From positions 496,001 through 560,000 of the forward strand of contig NZ_CP031834.1 of assembly GCF_003590645.1 (NCBI RefSeq): a stretch of 64,000 nucleotides of DNA, in the 5' to 3' direction. The position numbers and the translations under genes are program-made. A model generated the notes under the pieces. It did no database searches. It had not been told where the DNA came from and saw nothing but the letters and a program-made list of their open reading frames with translations. This document shows, one piece after another, positions 1 to 7,967 of this stretch. Within the stretch, counting starts at the first letter, position 1, and every line of letters begins with the position of its first letter. The DNA comes from Mesorhizobium sp. DCY119 (lineage in GTDB: Bacteria; Pseudomonadota; Alphaproteobacteria; Rhizobiales; Rhizobiaceae).

Positions 1-18
1 GAAACGGACGTTCTGTTC

Positions 19-540
19 GTGGGCTCGGTAATAGCCCTCATCATCATAGTACTCATGATCGGGAGCCTGTATTTCTGGCTTCATGCATTGCCGGAGCGAA
101 TGGCCCACGGCGCCAGCAATCTGCAGTTTCAGTTGGTTGGGGTTCTGTCGTTGCTTGCGTTGTTCACACACAACAACGCGTTCTGGGTCGCAGCGCTGTT
201 GCTTGCCTTCATTCCCATTCCCGACTTCTGGACACCCCTGGCCAACATGGCCGAGTCTCTCGCGCGCATGGCTAACCGGAGAGCGCACGCCTCGGATGCG
301 CCTCCCATGTCTGCAACCGAGGGAACCGCAATCAGCTCGCCGGCCTTGGCCGGTCACCCGCTATCGCAGGAAGCTGCCGCTGATGTAACGGCCAGGCGGG
401 GCAGCGAGACACCATCACCCGCGCCGTCAATAGGACCGGATAGCAGAGCGCCAGCTTCCGGCACACAGGGGCAATCTCTGCCGGAGAGTTCTTCCGACAG
501 CCGTCCCCACGTCTTGCCGGCGGAAGGGCGCGAACCATGA
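19..540 (+). CDS. small membrane protein, partner of HlyD-type adaptor
   Basis: Integral membrane protein of unknown function. A first hydrophobic segment covers about residues 2-22 and a second about 36-68, broken by a short THNN stretch. A tail of about 85 residues rich in Ala, Pro and Ser follows and looks disordered. The stop overlaps the next ATG as ATGA, so the two genes are translationally coupled. The arrangement recalls enterobacterial yiaW-yiaV and yibI-yibH pairs (small membrane protein plus HlyD adaptor), but I cannot confirm that relationship from sequence. The start shown is GTG. The frame is open to the window edge, so the true start may lie outside. Confidence 0.6.
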   Translation: MGSVIALIIIVLMIGSLYFWLHALPERMAHGASNLQFQLVGVLSLLALFTHNNAFWVAALLLAFIPIPDFWTPLANMAESLARMANRRAHASDAPPMSATEGTAISSPALAGHPLSQEAAADVTARRGSETPSPAPSIGPDSRAPASGTQGQSLPESSSDSRPHVLPAEGREP

Positions 541-1769
541 TCGAAGTCCTGCTGTGCTCGATCGTCACCATCCTTCCCGATTTTCTCTATCGCCGTTTCG
601 TGCAGGGAAAACGGATCGGACGCGAGCTCACGCTGTATTCGGTTTGGTACGAGCTTCGCTATGGAATAACCGCCTGCATCATGCTCACCATATCGCTTCT
701 GACGCTCATTCTTTACTTTCACCCATCGACGAACAGCGCCGTTTCCTTCTATCGCACCGTACCCATCATTCCCGAGGGCGTTGGCCGCGTCGAGGAGGTC
801 TATGCCGGCTTCAGGGAAAAGGTGAAAGCCGGCCAGCCCATCTTCAAACTCGACAGTTCGGAGCAGGAGGCCGCGTTGGAAACCGCACGGCGGCGCGTGT
901 CCGAGATCGACGCGACATTGGAGCTGGCGAAAACCGATCTGGCCGGCGCCGACGCCAAGATCCAGGAGGCGCAGAGCGCATATCAGCAAGCCGTCGACGA
1001 GCTCGACACCAAGACCGAGCTGCAGAAGCGAAATGCCAACGCGGTTGCGCAGCGGGAGATCGAGAAGCTTCGGAACATCGTCGAAGGCCGCCAGGCCGGG
1101 GTGTCTGCCGTGCTGGCAGGCAAGCAGTCCGTGGAGGCCCAGATTTCTTCAGTGCTGCCGGCGCAAAAGGCCACGGCCGAAGCCACGCTTGCCCAGGCGC
1201 AGGTCGAGCTGGACAAGACGGTCGTCTATGCGGGCGTGGACGGAACGCTTGAGCAGTTCACTTTGCGCAAGGGAGATATCGTCAATCCCGTGATGCGGCC
1301 GGCGGGCGTGCTGATACCGACAGAAGCCGGCAGGGAGGCGCTCGTCGCGGGCTTCGGCCAGCTCGAGGCGCAGGTCATGAAGATCGGCATGGTCACCGAA
1401 GCCACCTGCATCTCGAAGCCGATGACCATCATACCGATGGTCATAACCGAGGTGCAGGATCTTATCGCAGCCGGCCAGGTCCGGGCATCGGACCAGTTGA
1501 TCGACCCTCAGCAGGTGATAAAGCCCGGCACGATCACCGTCTTCATGGAACCGCTTTTCGAAGGCGGGCTCGACGGCGTCCCGCCCGGCAGCAGCTGCAT
1601 CGTCAATGCCTACACCAACAATCACGACCTTCTCGCGGCAAAGGATCTGAGCACCTCCAAATGGGTGTTTCTCCATGTCATCGACACGGTCGGGGTGGTC
1701 CACGCCATCATACTGAGATTGCAGGCGCTGCTGCTCCCCGTGAAGACGCTCGTCCTCTCCGGGCATTGA
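537..1769 (+). CDS. HlyD/EmrA-type membrane fusion (periplasmic adaptor) protein
   Basis: Predicted adaptor subunit of an export system, anchored in the inner membrane and extending into the periplasm. One transmembrane helix lies near residues 45-62. A first half-lipoyl/barrel motif (GRVEEVYAGF..KVKAGQPIFKLD) lies near 80-105, followed by a long Ala/Glu/Gln-rich coiled coil (about 105-225). The second barrel half (VVYAGVDGTLEQFTLRKGD) and a C-terminal beta-rich domain complete the family order. No pump or outer-membrane channel gene follows, so the partner is either the small upstream membrane protein or is encoded elsewhere. It overlaps the upstream gene by 4 bp. Confidence 0.8.
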   Translation: MIEVLLCSIVTILPDFLYRRFVQGKRIGRELTLYSVWYELRYGITACIMLTISLLTLILYFHPSTNSAVSFYRTVPIIPEGVGRVEEVYAGFREKVKAGQPIFKLDSSEQEAALETARRRVSEIDATLELAKTDLAGADAKIQEAQSAYQQAVDELDTKTELQKRNANAVAQREIEKLRNIVEGRQAGVSAVLAGKQSVEAQISSVLPAQKATAEATLAQAQVELDKTVVYAGVDGTLEQFTLRKGDIVNPVMRPAGVLIPTEAGREALVAGFGQLEAQVMKIGMVTEATCISKPMTIIPMVITEVQDLIAAGQVRASDQLIDPQQVIKPGTITVFMEPLFEGGLDGVPPGSSCIVNAYTNNHDLLAAKDLSTSKWVFLHVIDTVGVVHAIILRLQALLLPVKTLVLSGH

Positions 1770-1802
1770 AATCAGCGCTGCGCGCAGCGGACGAGATCGC
1801 AG

Positions 1803-2879
1803 TCAGAACCGGCTCGACCTGTATGGCGCAAGCAGCGGATCTTCCACGCCATGAGCTATTTCCGATGATGCGAGCCGCCCGATCAACGGGGCCAGCATCA
1901 CTCCGACATGCATGACGGACAGATACAAGCCGGCGATCCTGGGAACCCATCCGACAATGGGTAAACCATCTGCTGGAACGGGCCTTATACCGACCTGGAC
2001 ATCCATCAGTTCGACTTCCTCGCCACCGACGAGCTGCTGCCTGATTGCGGCCAGCGCGCGCTGCGCCACGGCCTCAGGTCCGTTCTCCGCGGAGGCGTCG
2101 ATATAATCTTCCGCGCCGACCATGGTCGTATCGGTCTGGGGCCGTATCTCCATGTGCTGGTTGCACACCACCCGGCTGACCAGGCGGCGAGGCGTGCGAA
2201 AGCGCATCAGGATGCAGGGCGAGGCGTCCAGCGGCAGCGTGAGGCCGAGCGGTTGGGACAAGGTCTTTGTCCCAACGCCTGCCGCCAGCACGACGGCGTC
2301 CGCCTCGATCTTGCCGGCGGAAGTCACAACGCCGGTCACCCCCGAATCCTGCGTAGCCAGGGACAGGACTTCGGTATCGAGCCGGATATCGGCGCCTGCC
2401 TCCCTTGCCGCCTGAACGAGAAGCTCCGTTACAGCCACGGGATCGATAGCGCCTTCGCCTGCTGCGAAGGCGGCACTGTCGGGCAGGTTCTTCAGGTTCG
2501 GTTCAAGGGCGGCTATCTCGTCGCGCCGAATGAGCCGCACGTCATGCCCCATGGCGGCGCTGTCGTGAGCAAGGCGTTCGGTATCGATGGAATTGGCGTG
2601 CCAGGTCAATGCACCTGACCAGTCGACCCGAAGCCGCCCGCTCAGCTCGCTTTCCAGCCTGTGCCACTCGCCGATGCCCCGCTTGCGCAGTTCCGGATAG
2701 GTCTCGGGCAGGCCGTGGGACACGTTGATCCATGCGAACGACCGATGCGTCACGCCGCCGGCAGGCTTTGCCCTGTCGACAAGCGTAACCGCCACATTCA
2801 GCCTGGCCAGATGATAGGCGATGGAAGCGCCGACAATCCCGGCTCCCACGATAACGACGCTTGATCGCCGTGATGTCAT
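1803..2879 (-). CDS. FAD-dependent oxidoreductase, DAO (D-amino-acid/glycine oxidase-like) family
   Basis: Flavoenzyme of the DadA/glycine oxidase fold that probably oxidises an amine or amino acid; the substrate cannot be read from sequence. The N-terminus carries the Rossmann FAD-binding motif VVIVGAGIVGASIAYHLA (residues 8-25), and the acidic end of the second strand (VTLVDR) is also present. A C-terminal GIRPVPADGLPIVG stretch is typical of the family's FAD-binding end. The length of 358 aa fits. It is divergent from the membrane protein at 3040 and stands alone on its strand. The ATG has only a weak GGGC-type ribosome site. Confidence 0.85.
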   Translation of the reverse strand: MTSRRSSVVIVGAGIVGASIAYHLARLNVAVTLVDRAKPAGGVTHRSFAWINVSHGLPETYPELRKRGIGEWHRLESELSGRLRVDWSGALTWHANSIDTERLAHDSAAMGHDVRLIRRDEIAALEPNLKNLPDSAAFAAGEGAIDPVAVTELLVQAAREAGADIRLDTEVLSLATQDSGVTGVVTSAGKIEADAVVLAAGVGTKTLSQPLGLTLPLDASPCILMRFRTPRRLVSRVVCNQHMEIRPQTDTTMVGAEDYIDASAENGPEAVAQRALAAIRQQLVGGEEVELMDVQVGIRPVPADGLPIVGWVPRIAGLYLSVMHVGVMLAPLIGRLASSEIAHGVEDPLLAPYRSSRF

Positions 2880-3039
2880 TTCTGTGCCCGCCCCGTTTTC
2901 CCCGATTGGTGTCGCAAACTTCCCGATCAGGCAACTGTTTTTGCAGCCGGCATTCGCGGCATCTCAACGGGCAGTTTGCCCGATCCCCACGCTCGTGTTT
3001 AATGGCGCAGGCGGCCAGCCATGAGCAGGAGAGCTCGCA

Positions 3040-3720
3040 ATGGATTTCATGCGATTGCTGAAGTCGCTCGAGGAACTCCTCTATGAGCTGGCGTCATGGC
3101 TGCTGTTCTATCCGCTGACCATGTGGCGAACGTTGCGCCGTCCGACAGCGATGATGCGCTACGCCGACGTGGAGCTCGCCGATACACAGGCCGAGCAATA
3201 TATCGACACGCTGAGCCCGCCGCTGTTCCTGCTCATCACCTTGCTGCTTGCGCACGGAATAGAGCTCAGCCTGCGCGATGCCGCCCCATGGGTGCTGCCT
3301 GCGATCCTGGCCAGCGATTCCAACCTGCTGATCTTTCGCGGTGTCGCGTTCAGCATCTTTCCGCTGCTGATGTCCCTGAAGATGCTGCGCCACCGCGGCA
3401 TCCGGCTCGACCGCCATACGCTCAAGCCGCCCTTTTACAGCCAGTGCTATGTCGCCGCACCTTTCGCCTTTTCGTTCAGCCTGCTCGGGTCCCTGTCGCG
3501 CATGCACAACCCCACCGTGGTCGCATCGGGGATGGTTATCTTCGCCATCTCCCTGATCTGGTACGTGGTGATCGAGACGCGCTGGTTCGCGTCCCATCTC
3601 AAACTGTCGACCGGACGCGCGGCGTTCATGGTGATCGTCACGGTTTGCCAGGCGATACTGATCATGTTCCTGGCCGGAGCGGCCATCGTCTATGGTCTGG
3701 GCTCCGGCATCACTCGGTGA
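3040..3720 (+). CDS. conserved multi-pass membrane protein
   Basis: Integral membrane protein of 226 aa with about five hydrophobic segments (near residues 14-30, 63-80, 90-115, 137-152, 165-185 and 196-222). An amphipathic N-terminus precedes them. A polar, Arg-rich loop follows the first helix (MWRTLRRPTAMMRYADVELAD). No catalytic motif is recognisable. Similar rhizobial proteins are often labelled permease without experimental support, and I do not assign a transport function. The start is supported by AGGAG about 8 nt upstream of ATG 3040. Confidence 0.65.
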   Translation: MDFMRLLKSLEELLYELASWLLFYPLTMWRTLRRPTAMMRYADVELADTQAEQYIDTLSPPLFLLITLLLAHGIELSLRDAAPWVLPAILASDSNLLIFRGVAFSIFPLLMSLKMLRHRGIRLDRHTLKPPFYSQCYVAAPFAFSFSLLGSLSRMHNPTVVASGMVIFAISLIWYVVIETRWFASHLKLSTGRAAFMVIVTVCQAILIMFLAGAAIVYGLGSGITR

Positions 3721-3744
3721 AGCTGCGTTTCCCGCCCGCCACAC

Positions 3745-4074
3745 TCACAGCGTCTCCTCCAGATCGGTCTTCAGCCGGTCCAGCACCTCGGTTGCGTAGG
3801 CCGCGTAAGGCCCGATCCAGCGATCGTGGATGTGCTTGATCGGCAGGGGGTTGAGATGGTTCCAGCGCTCACGCCCCTCGCGGCGCACGATGATCAGGTC
3901 CGCCTCCTCCAGCACCTTCAGATGCTGCATCACCGTGCAGCGATCGAGTGCGGGAAAGCGGGTGCAAAGCTCGCCAGTCGTCTGGGGATCATCCTTGAGC
4001 ACATCGAGGATCGAGCGTCGGGTCGACGCCGCCAACGCCTTGAAAATCATGTCGTTTTCACCATCGCTTGACAT
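3745..4074 (-). CDS. ArsR-family winged-helix regulator
   Basis: Small DNA-binding repressor of the ArsR/SmtB fold. The sequence MIFKALAASTRRSILDVLKD is the standard first helix, and TVMQHLKVLEEADLIIVRREG is the recognition helix plus wing. No metal-binding cysteine cluster is visible, so the signal is not obviously a metal. It is divergent from an AHSA1/SRPBCC protein, a frequent pairing for this subfamily. A perfect 7-6-7 inverted repeat overlaps its annotated start. If translation instead begins at the internal ATG (4050), the repeat falls in the 5' leader, as expected for an autoregulatory operator. Neither start has a clear ribosome site. Confidence 0.85.
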   Translation of the reverse strand: MSSDGENDMIFKALAASTRRSILDVLKDDPQTTGELCTRFPALDRCTVMQHLKVLEEADLIIVRREGRERWNHLNPLPIKHIHDRWIGPYAAYATEVLDRLKTDLEETL

Positions 4075-4092
4075 GTTATGTTTTTATAACAT
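4073..4092. promoter_or_regulatory. putative ArsR operator (inverted repeat)
   Basis: Perfect inverted repeat ATGTTAT-N6-ATAACAT in the 47-bp gap between the divergent ArsR gene and the AHSA1-type gene. Its AT-rich sequence stands out from the GC-rich surroundings. Position, symmetry and size fit the binding site of a dimeric winged-helix repressor controlling both genes. Assignment to this regulator is inferred. Confidence 0.6.
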
Positions 4093-4121
4093 AATTGCCG
4101 CAAGAACAAGGAGAAAAGATC

Positions 4122-4604
4122 ATGGAACTGAAGTTCAATGTCAGTGCACGGGTCTCGAAACCTGTTGCTGAAGTCTTCGAAGCAGTGGTCGATCCCGCCC
4201 AGCTGTCGCGCTATTTCACCACCGGCGGCGCCAAGGGGCGGCTTGAGACGGGCGCCACCGTCACCTGGGACTTTCATGACTTTCCCGGCGCCTTTCCGGT
4301 CCATGTCGTCGAGGTCGAGAAGGACCGCAAGATCGTCCTGCAATGGGAGGCCAATGAGGGCGCGCCGTCGGACGGCGAGGCGGCGGTCACCGCATCCACC
4401 GGCTACATGACCACGGTGACGATGACGTTTGAGTCGCTAGAGGGTAACCGCACGCTGGTCTCCATCGCCGAGGAAGGCTGGCGCGAGACGCCGACCGGCC
4501 TGAAGGCCTCCTACGGCAATTGCCAGGGCTGGTCGCAGATGCTGTGCGCGCTGAAAATCTGGCTCGAGCACGGCATCAACCTGCGCGAAGGCATGTACAA
4601 ATAG
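4122..4604 (+). CDS. SRPBCC/AHSA1-like (Aha1 C-terminal fold) protein
   Basis: Helix-grip (START/Bet v1-like) protein of 160 aa, likely a cytosolic ligand-binding or stress protein with no assigned reaction. The N-terminus shows the family pattern of an opening strand (ELKFNVSARV), a helix (PVAEVFEAVVDPAQLSRYF) and the W-D-F turn after it. The C-terminus ends in the long amphipathic helix NCQGWSQMLCALKIWLEHG. ATG 4122 was chosen because AAGGAG (4108-4113) lies 8 nt upstream; an upstream TTG at 4095 has none. It is divergent from the ArsR gene, which probably regulates it. Confidence 0.8.
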   Translation: MELKFNVSARVSKPVAEVFEAVVDPAQLSRYFTTGGAKGRLETGATVTWDFHDFPGAFPVHVVEVEKDRKIVLQWEANEGAPSDGEAAVTASTGYMTTVTMTFESLEGNRTLVSIAEEGWRETPTGLKASYGNCQGWSQMLCALKIWLEHGINLREGMYK

Positions 4605-4718
4605 CTACGCGGCCCGGCTCTCGAGCTTTCAGACAATCCGATAGACACGAAAGGGAATTTCTTAACGCCGGCCGGCGCATCATGGCCCGCGTAGAACCGC
4701 GAAGTTGCGGAGATGGAA

Positions 4719-6326
4719 ATGCGACGCTCCCGCATTATCGCGACAGGTGTCCTGCTGGCTTTGCTCGGCGCTGCAATCCCCATTGCCGCGATGGCCTATA
4801 TGTCGTGGGCGATTGCGGTGCAGAAGGAGCAAGCCCTCCTGACGCTGTTTGCCGATCGCACGATCGTGCGGGCGAACAACACCTTCCGCGAAGCGAAAGA
4901 CGCGCTCGATGCCGTCGAAGCCACGCCGTTCATCCCCTGTTCGGAAGAGCACATCGCGCGCATGCGGCTCCTCACGGTCAATACACCTGCCATTGAGGAA
5001 ATGGGGTATTTCGAAAACGGTTTCCTCAAATGCACGTCCTGGGGACAGACGGCAGGTAAAATCGCGCTGACGCCTGCAGACTATGTGACGCCGGACGGGC
5101 TGGACGTGAAATTGCGGATAGCGCCGCGGGTCACCCGAGGCAACCCGATGATGGCTCTGCGTCGTGGCAGGCACAATGTTCTCGTCGTGCCCTCACGCTT
5201 TGTCGATGTCCTGGTCGACGACAGCATGTCGCTGGCGCTGACCAACGACCAGGGCACGCTGATCGATACGCTCAACGCCCCGGACGCAGCGCTCGTCAAA
5301 TCCGCGATCGGCAATCCGCAGGACGGCATGACCGACGACGCACTGTACGCCGTGGCGCGCGACACCGGCCTTGTCGCGGTCGTCACCGAACCGAAAGCGA
5401 AACTCGCCGGCAAACTTCGACAGGAGCAAATGTTTCTCCTGCCCATCGGGGCATTCATCGCGGCCTTCATCGTCGGCGTCGTCGTCTGGCTGTCGCGAAA
5501 ACAGCTTTCGCCGCTGGGTGAGCTTGCGATCGCCGTGCGCAATCGCGAATTCATCGTGCACTACCAGCCTATCGTCGAACTCAAGTCCGGCATATGCGTC
5601 GGCGCGGAGGCGCTGGTGCGCTGGAAGCGCCCCGATGGCAGCATCGTCCGCCCCGATCTGTTCATTCCGCTGGCGGAAGAGAGCGGCCTGATCATGCCGA
5701 TCACCGATCAGGTTTTCGAGGCCATCGTCTTCGACCTGAACCGGATGCTGGTCGAGGACCGTACGCTCCACATCGCCATCAACATCTGCGCCGCCGACAT
5801 CAAGTCCGGCCGAATTCTCGATTTCATAGAAGACAGGCTGCGCCACACCGGCATCAGGCCGACGCAGATATGGCTGGAGGCGACCGAGCGCGGCTTCATC
5901 GACATCGACGCCGCGCGCGTGACGCTCGGCCGGGCGCGCGCGTTCGGTCATTCGGTGGCGATCGACGATTTCGGCACCGGCTATTCCAGCCTGCAATATC
6001 TCCAGGGCCTGCCGATGGATGCGCTGAAAATCGACAAGTCCTTCGTCGACACGGTCGGCAAGAACACGGCCACAAGCTCGGTGACGTCCCACATCATCGA
6101 CATGGCGAAGGCGCTCGGCCTCTATACGGTGGCGGAGGGCATCGAGACCGCAGGACAGGCGGACTACCTCAAAGCGCAGGGCGTCGATTTCGGGCAGGGA
6201 TGGCTGTTCTCCAGGGCGCTGCCTGCCGCCGAATTCATCGCCTATCATCGCCGCAGCAAGGAGACTTACGGCACGGCGCCCGAGGTCATTCAGGTGCTGG
6301 CCGTTGCCGGATCGGCCCGAGGCTGA
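4719..6326 (+). CDS. CSS-motif sensor EAL-domain c-di-GMP phosphodiesterase
   Basis: Membrane-bound enzyme predicted to hydrolyse cyclic di-GMP to pGpG. The order is TM1 (about residues 6-28), a periplasmic CSS-type sensor domain, TM2 (about 240-261) and a cytoplasmic EAL domain (about 272-520). The sensor carries paired cysteines near residue 74 (PCSEEHI) and 105 (LKCTSWG), as in E. coli PdeC-type proteins where periplasmic disulfide state controls activity; the second motif reads CTS. The EAL domain keeps EALVRW, the N-rich metal site, IDDFGTGYSSL, the K of LKIDKSF and the E of VAEGIE, so it should be active. ATG 4719 has GGAG 6 nt upstream; ATG 4713 has no spacing. Confidence 0.9.
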   Translation: MRRSRIIATGVLLALLGAAIPIAAMAYMSWAIAVQKEQALLTLFADRTIVRANNTFREAKDALDAVEATPFIPCSEEHIARMRLLTVNTPAIEEMGYFENGFLKCTSWGQTAGKIALTPADYVTPDGLDVKLRIAPRVTRGNPMMALRRGRHNVLVVPSRFVDVLVDDSMSLALTNDQGTLIDTLNAPDAALVKSAIGNPQDGMTDDALYAVARDTGLVAVVTEPKAKLAGKLRQEQMFLLPIGAFIAAFIVGVVVWLSRKQLSPLGELAIAVRNREFIVHYQPIVELKSGICVGAEALVRWKRPDGSIVRPDLFIPLAEESGLIMPITDQVFEAIVFDLNRMLVEDRTLHIAINICAADIKSGRILDFIEDRLRHTGIRPTQIWLEATERGFIDIDAARVTLGRARAFGHSVAIDDFGTGYSSLQYLQGLPMDALKIDKSFVDTVGKNTATSSVTSHIIDMAKALGLYTVAEGIETAGQADYLKAQGVDFGQGWLFSRALPAAEFIAYHRRSKETYGTAPEVIQVLAVAGSARG

Positions 6327-6360
6327 TAAAGCACGGCGCATTCATTCACGGGGCAAGACC

Positions 6361-6390
6361 ATGGGACCCACCAAGTCAGCAGACAAGTAA
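6361..6390 (+). CDS. cmlA-type leader peptide MGPTKSADK (attenuator)
   Basis: Nine-codon open frame ATG...AAG-TAA encoding MGPTKSADK, ending one base before a strong hairpin and about 118 nt upstream of the phenicol exporter start. It resembles the CmlA attenuator peptide MSTSKNADK in length and in the K-x-A-D-K ending (established knowledge: ribosomes stall on that leader when chloramphenicol is bound, opening the RNA downstream). A GGGG run at 6350-6353 could serve as ribosome site. Too short for ordinary gene finders. The match was read by eye and not tested by search. Confidence 0.7.
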   Translation: MGPTKSADK

Positions 6391-6418
6391 GCCGCAGCAA
6401 CTCGACTGTTGTTGCGGC
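6391..6418 (+). promoter_or_regulatory. attenuator hairpin after leader peptide
   Basis: Inverted repeat GCCGCAGCAAC - TCGACT - GTTGTTGCGGC, an 11-bp stem with one G-U pair and a 6-nt loop, beginning immediately after the leader stop codon. There is no T-run, so a terminator is unlikely. A ribosome stalled on the last leader codons would cover its 5' arm. A weaker stem (AGATC 6467-6471 with GATCT 6479-6483) lies nearer the exporter start. Which one masks the exporter ribosome site is not resolved. Confidence 0.6.
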
Positions 6419-6508
6419 GTCTGTCCCGTCATTCCCGGTTTGAAATACCGACCCTAAAGGGAAGGCAGATCGCCGCCAGATCTTACCCATTTGAGCGGAT
6501 GCATAATC

Positions 6509-7720
6509 GTGCCTTATCAAAACTCCCCTTCTCCCACGCCGAAGGCGTGGAACTACGCCCTGCCCTCAGCCCTGCTGCTGATGGCGCCCTTCGACATCCT
6601 GGCCTCGCTGGCCATGGATATTTACCTCCCGTTCGTTCCGGCGATGCCCGGCATCCTCGGCACCACGCCGGCGGTCGTGCAACTGACGCTGAGCCTCTAC
6701 ATGATCATGCTCGGGCTCGGCCAGATCGTCTTCGGGCCTATCTCCGATCGCATCGGCCGCCGTCCGGTGCTGATCGGCGGGGCGCTGCTCTTTGCGGCGA
6801 GTTCGTTCCTGCTTGCCGGCACCTCGTCGGCTGCGATCTTCGTCGTGCTGCGCCTGCTGCAGGCGGCGGGCGCGTCGGCGGCACTGGTCGCCACCTTTGC
6901 CACGGTTCGCGATGTCTATGCCGAGCGGCCGGAAGGTGCTGTCATCTACAGCCTGTTCAGCTCCATGCTGGCTTTCGTGCCGGCGCTCGGCCCGATCGCC
7001 GGCGCAGTGATTGCCGATCATCTCGGCTGGCGTTTCATCTTCGTCACGCTCGGCGTGCTGGCAGTCTTGGCTTCGCTGAATGCGATGCCGCGATGGCATG
7101 AAACGCGGCCTGCAGGCACGTCGGCAAAGCGGCCGGCTTTCAGGCCGATCCTGAAGAGTTTTACGTTCTGGACCTACACGCTCGGCTTCAGTGCGGCGAT
7201 GGGCGCGTTCTTCGTCTTCTTCTCGACGGCGCCGCGCGTGCTTATCGGCCGTGCCGGCTTCTCCGAGATGGGATTCAGCATCGCCTTCGCCACCGCGGCA
7301 CTTGTGATGATCGCCACCACGCGCTTCGCCAAACGCTTCGTCGCGCGTTGGGGCATTGCCGGCAGCCTTGCTCGCGGCATGGCGATGCTGCTTCTCGGTG
7401 CGGCGCTGCTGGTGGCGGGACAGTGCTTGTTCGAACCGTCCTTCTGGACCTTTGTCCTGCCGATGTGGGTCATCTCGGTTGGCATCGTCTTCGCCGGCTC
7501 AGTTAGCGCAAACGGCGCGCTGCAGGCGTTCGGCGATGTCGCAGGTACTGCGGTCGCGCTTTATTTCTGCGTCCAGAGCCTGATCGTCGGTATCATCGGC
7601 ACGCTATTGGTCGTGCTGCTCGGCGGCGACACGGCATGGCCGCTGGCCGGCTATTGCATGGTCATGGCGCTGGTCACGCTGGGCATGCTCGCGCTGTTGC
7701 AAAGCCGGCAAAGCACCTGA
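6509..7720 (+). CDS. CmlA/FloR-like phenicol efflux MFS transporter
   Basis: Twelve-helix drug/H+ antiporter of the Bcr/CflA subgroup, very similar by eye to FloR/CmlA chloramphenicol-florfenicol exporters. It has the opening ALLLMAPFDILASLAMDIYLP, motif A (GPISDRIGRRPVL), the LATFATVRDVYAxRPEG loop and the motif-C-like SMLAFVPALGPIAGA. The matches run through the C-terminal half (FFVFFSTAPRVLIG, TTRFAKxFVARWGIAG). Predicted to export phenicols from the cytoplasm. Start: GTG 6509 with GAGCGGA 9 nt upstream is preferred; TTG 6491 is in frame, and no ATG precedes residue 25. The leader peptide upstream suggests drug-inducible translation. Confidence 0.85.
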   Translation: MPYQNSPSPTPKAWNYALPSALLLMAPFDILASLAMDIYLPFVPAMPGILGTTPAVVQLTLSLYMIMLGLGQIVFGPISDRIGRRPVLIGGALLFAASSFLLAGTSSAAIFVVLRLLQAAGASAALVATFATVRDVYAERPEGAVIYSLFSSMLAFVPALGPIAGAVIADHLGWRFIFVTLGVLAVLASLNAMPRWHETRPAGTSAKRPAFRPILKSFTFWTYTLGFSAAMGAFFVFFSTAPRVLIGRAGFSEMGFSIAFATAALVMIATTRFAKRFVARWGIAGSLARGMAMLLLGAALLVAGQCLFEPSFWTFVLPMWVISVGIVFAGSVSANGALQAFGDVAGTAVALYFCVQSLIVGIIGTLLVVLLGGDTAWPLAGYCMVMALVTLGMLALLQSRQST

Positions 7721-7740
7721 CAGAGCGCCGGACCAAACTC

Positions 7741-7830
7741 GACCCCCACTCCGTCTCGGCTTCGCCGAGCCACCTCTTCCCCGTTCGCAGGGGGGAGAGG
7801 TGTCACGCGAAGCGTGACGGAGTGGGGGTC
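7741..7830. repeat. cloverleaf palindromic intergenic repeat
   Basis: A perfect 15-bp inverted repeat (GACCCCCACTCCGTC, 7741-7755, with 7816-7830) encloses three further perfect hairpins: CTCGGC-TTC-GCCGAG (7755-7769), CACCTCT...AGAGGTG (7771-7802) and GTCACGC-GAA-GCGTGAC (7802-7818). It lies between the 3' end of the exporter gene and a convergent gene. Such compact multi-hairpin units are typical of rhizobial REP-like elements. Confidence 0.8.
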
Positions 7831-7897
7831 GACCGTACCGTAGGCGATTGCCCTGCCATAAACTGGGAGAAGGAGGCTGGCCGCAACGCTGACGACC

Positions 7898-7926
7898 CCC
7901 TCTCCCCGTCCTTCACGGGGAGAGGG
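7898..7926. repeat. REP-like hairpin
   Basis: Perfect 12-bp stem CCCTCTCCCCGT - CCTTC - ACGGGGAGAGGG in the same convergent intergenic gap. The core CTCCCCGT/ACGGGGAG recurs in the repeat at 11725-11888, showing a shared family. It may also act as a bidirectional transcription barrier. Confidence 0.7.
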
Positions 7927-7967
7927 TAAGGGTGAGGGGCATTTTCGCACCAAAGACCTGAAACGAT

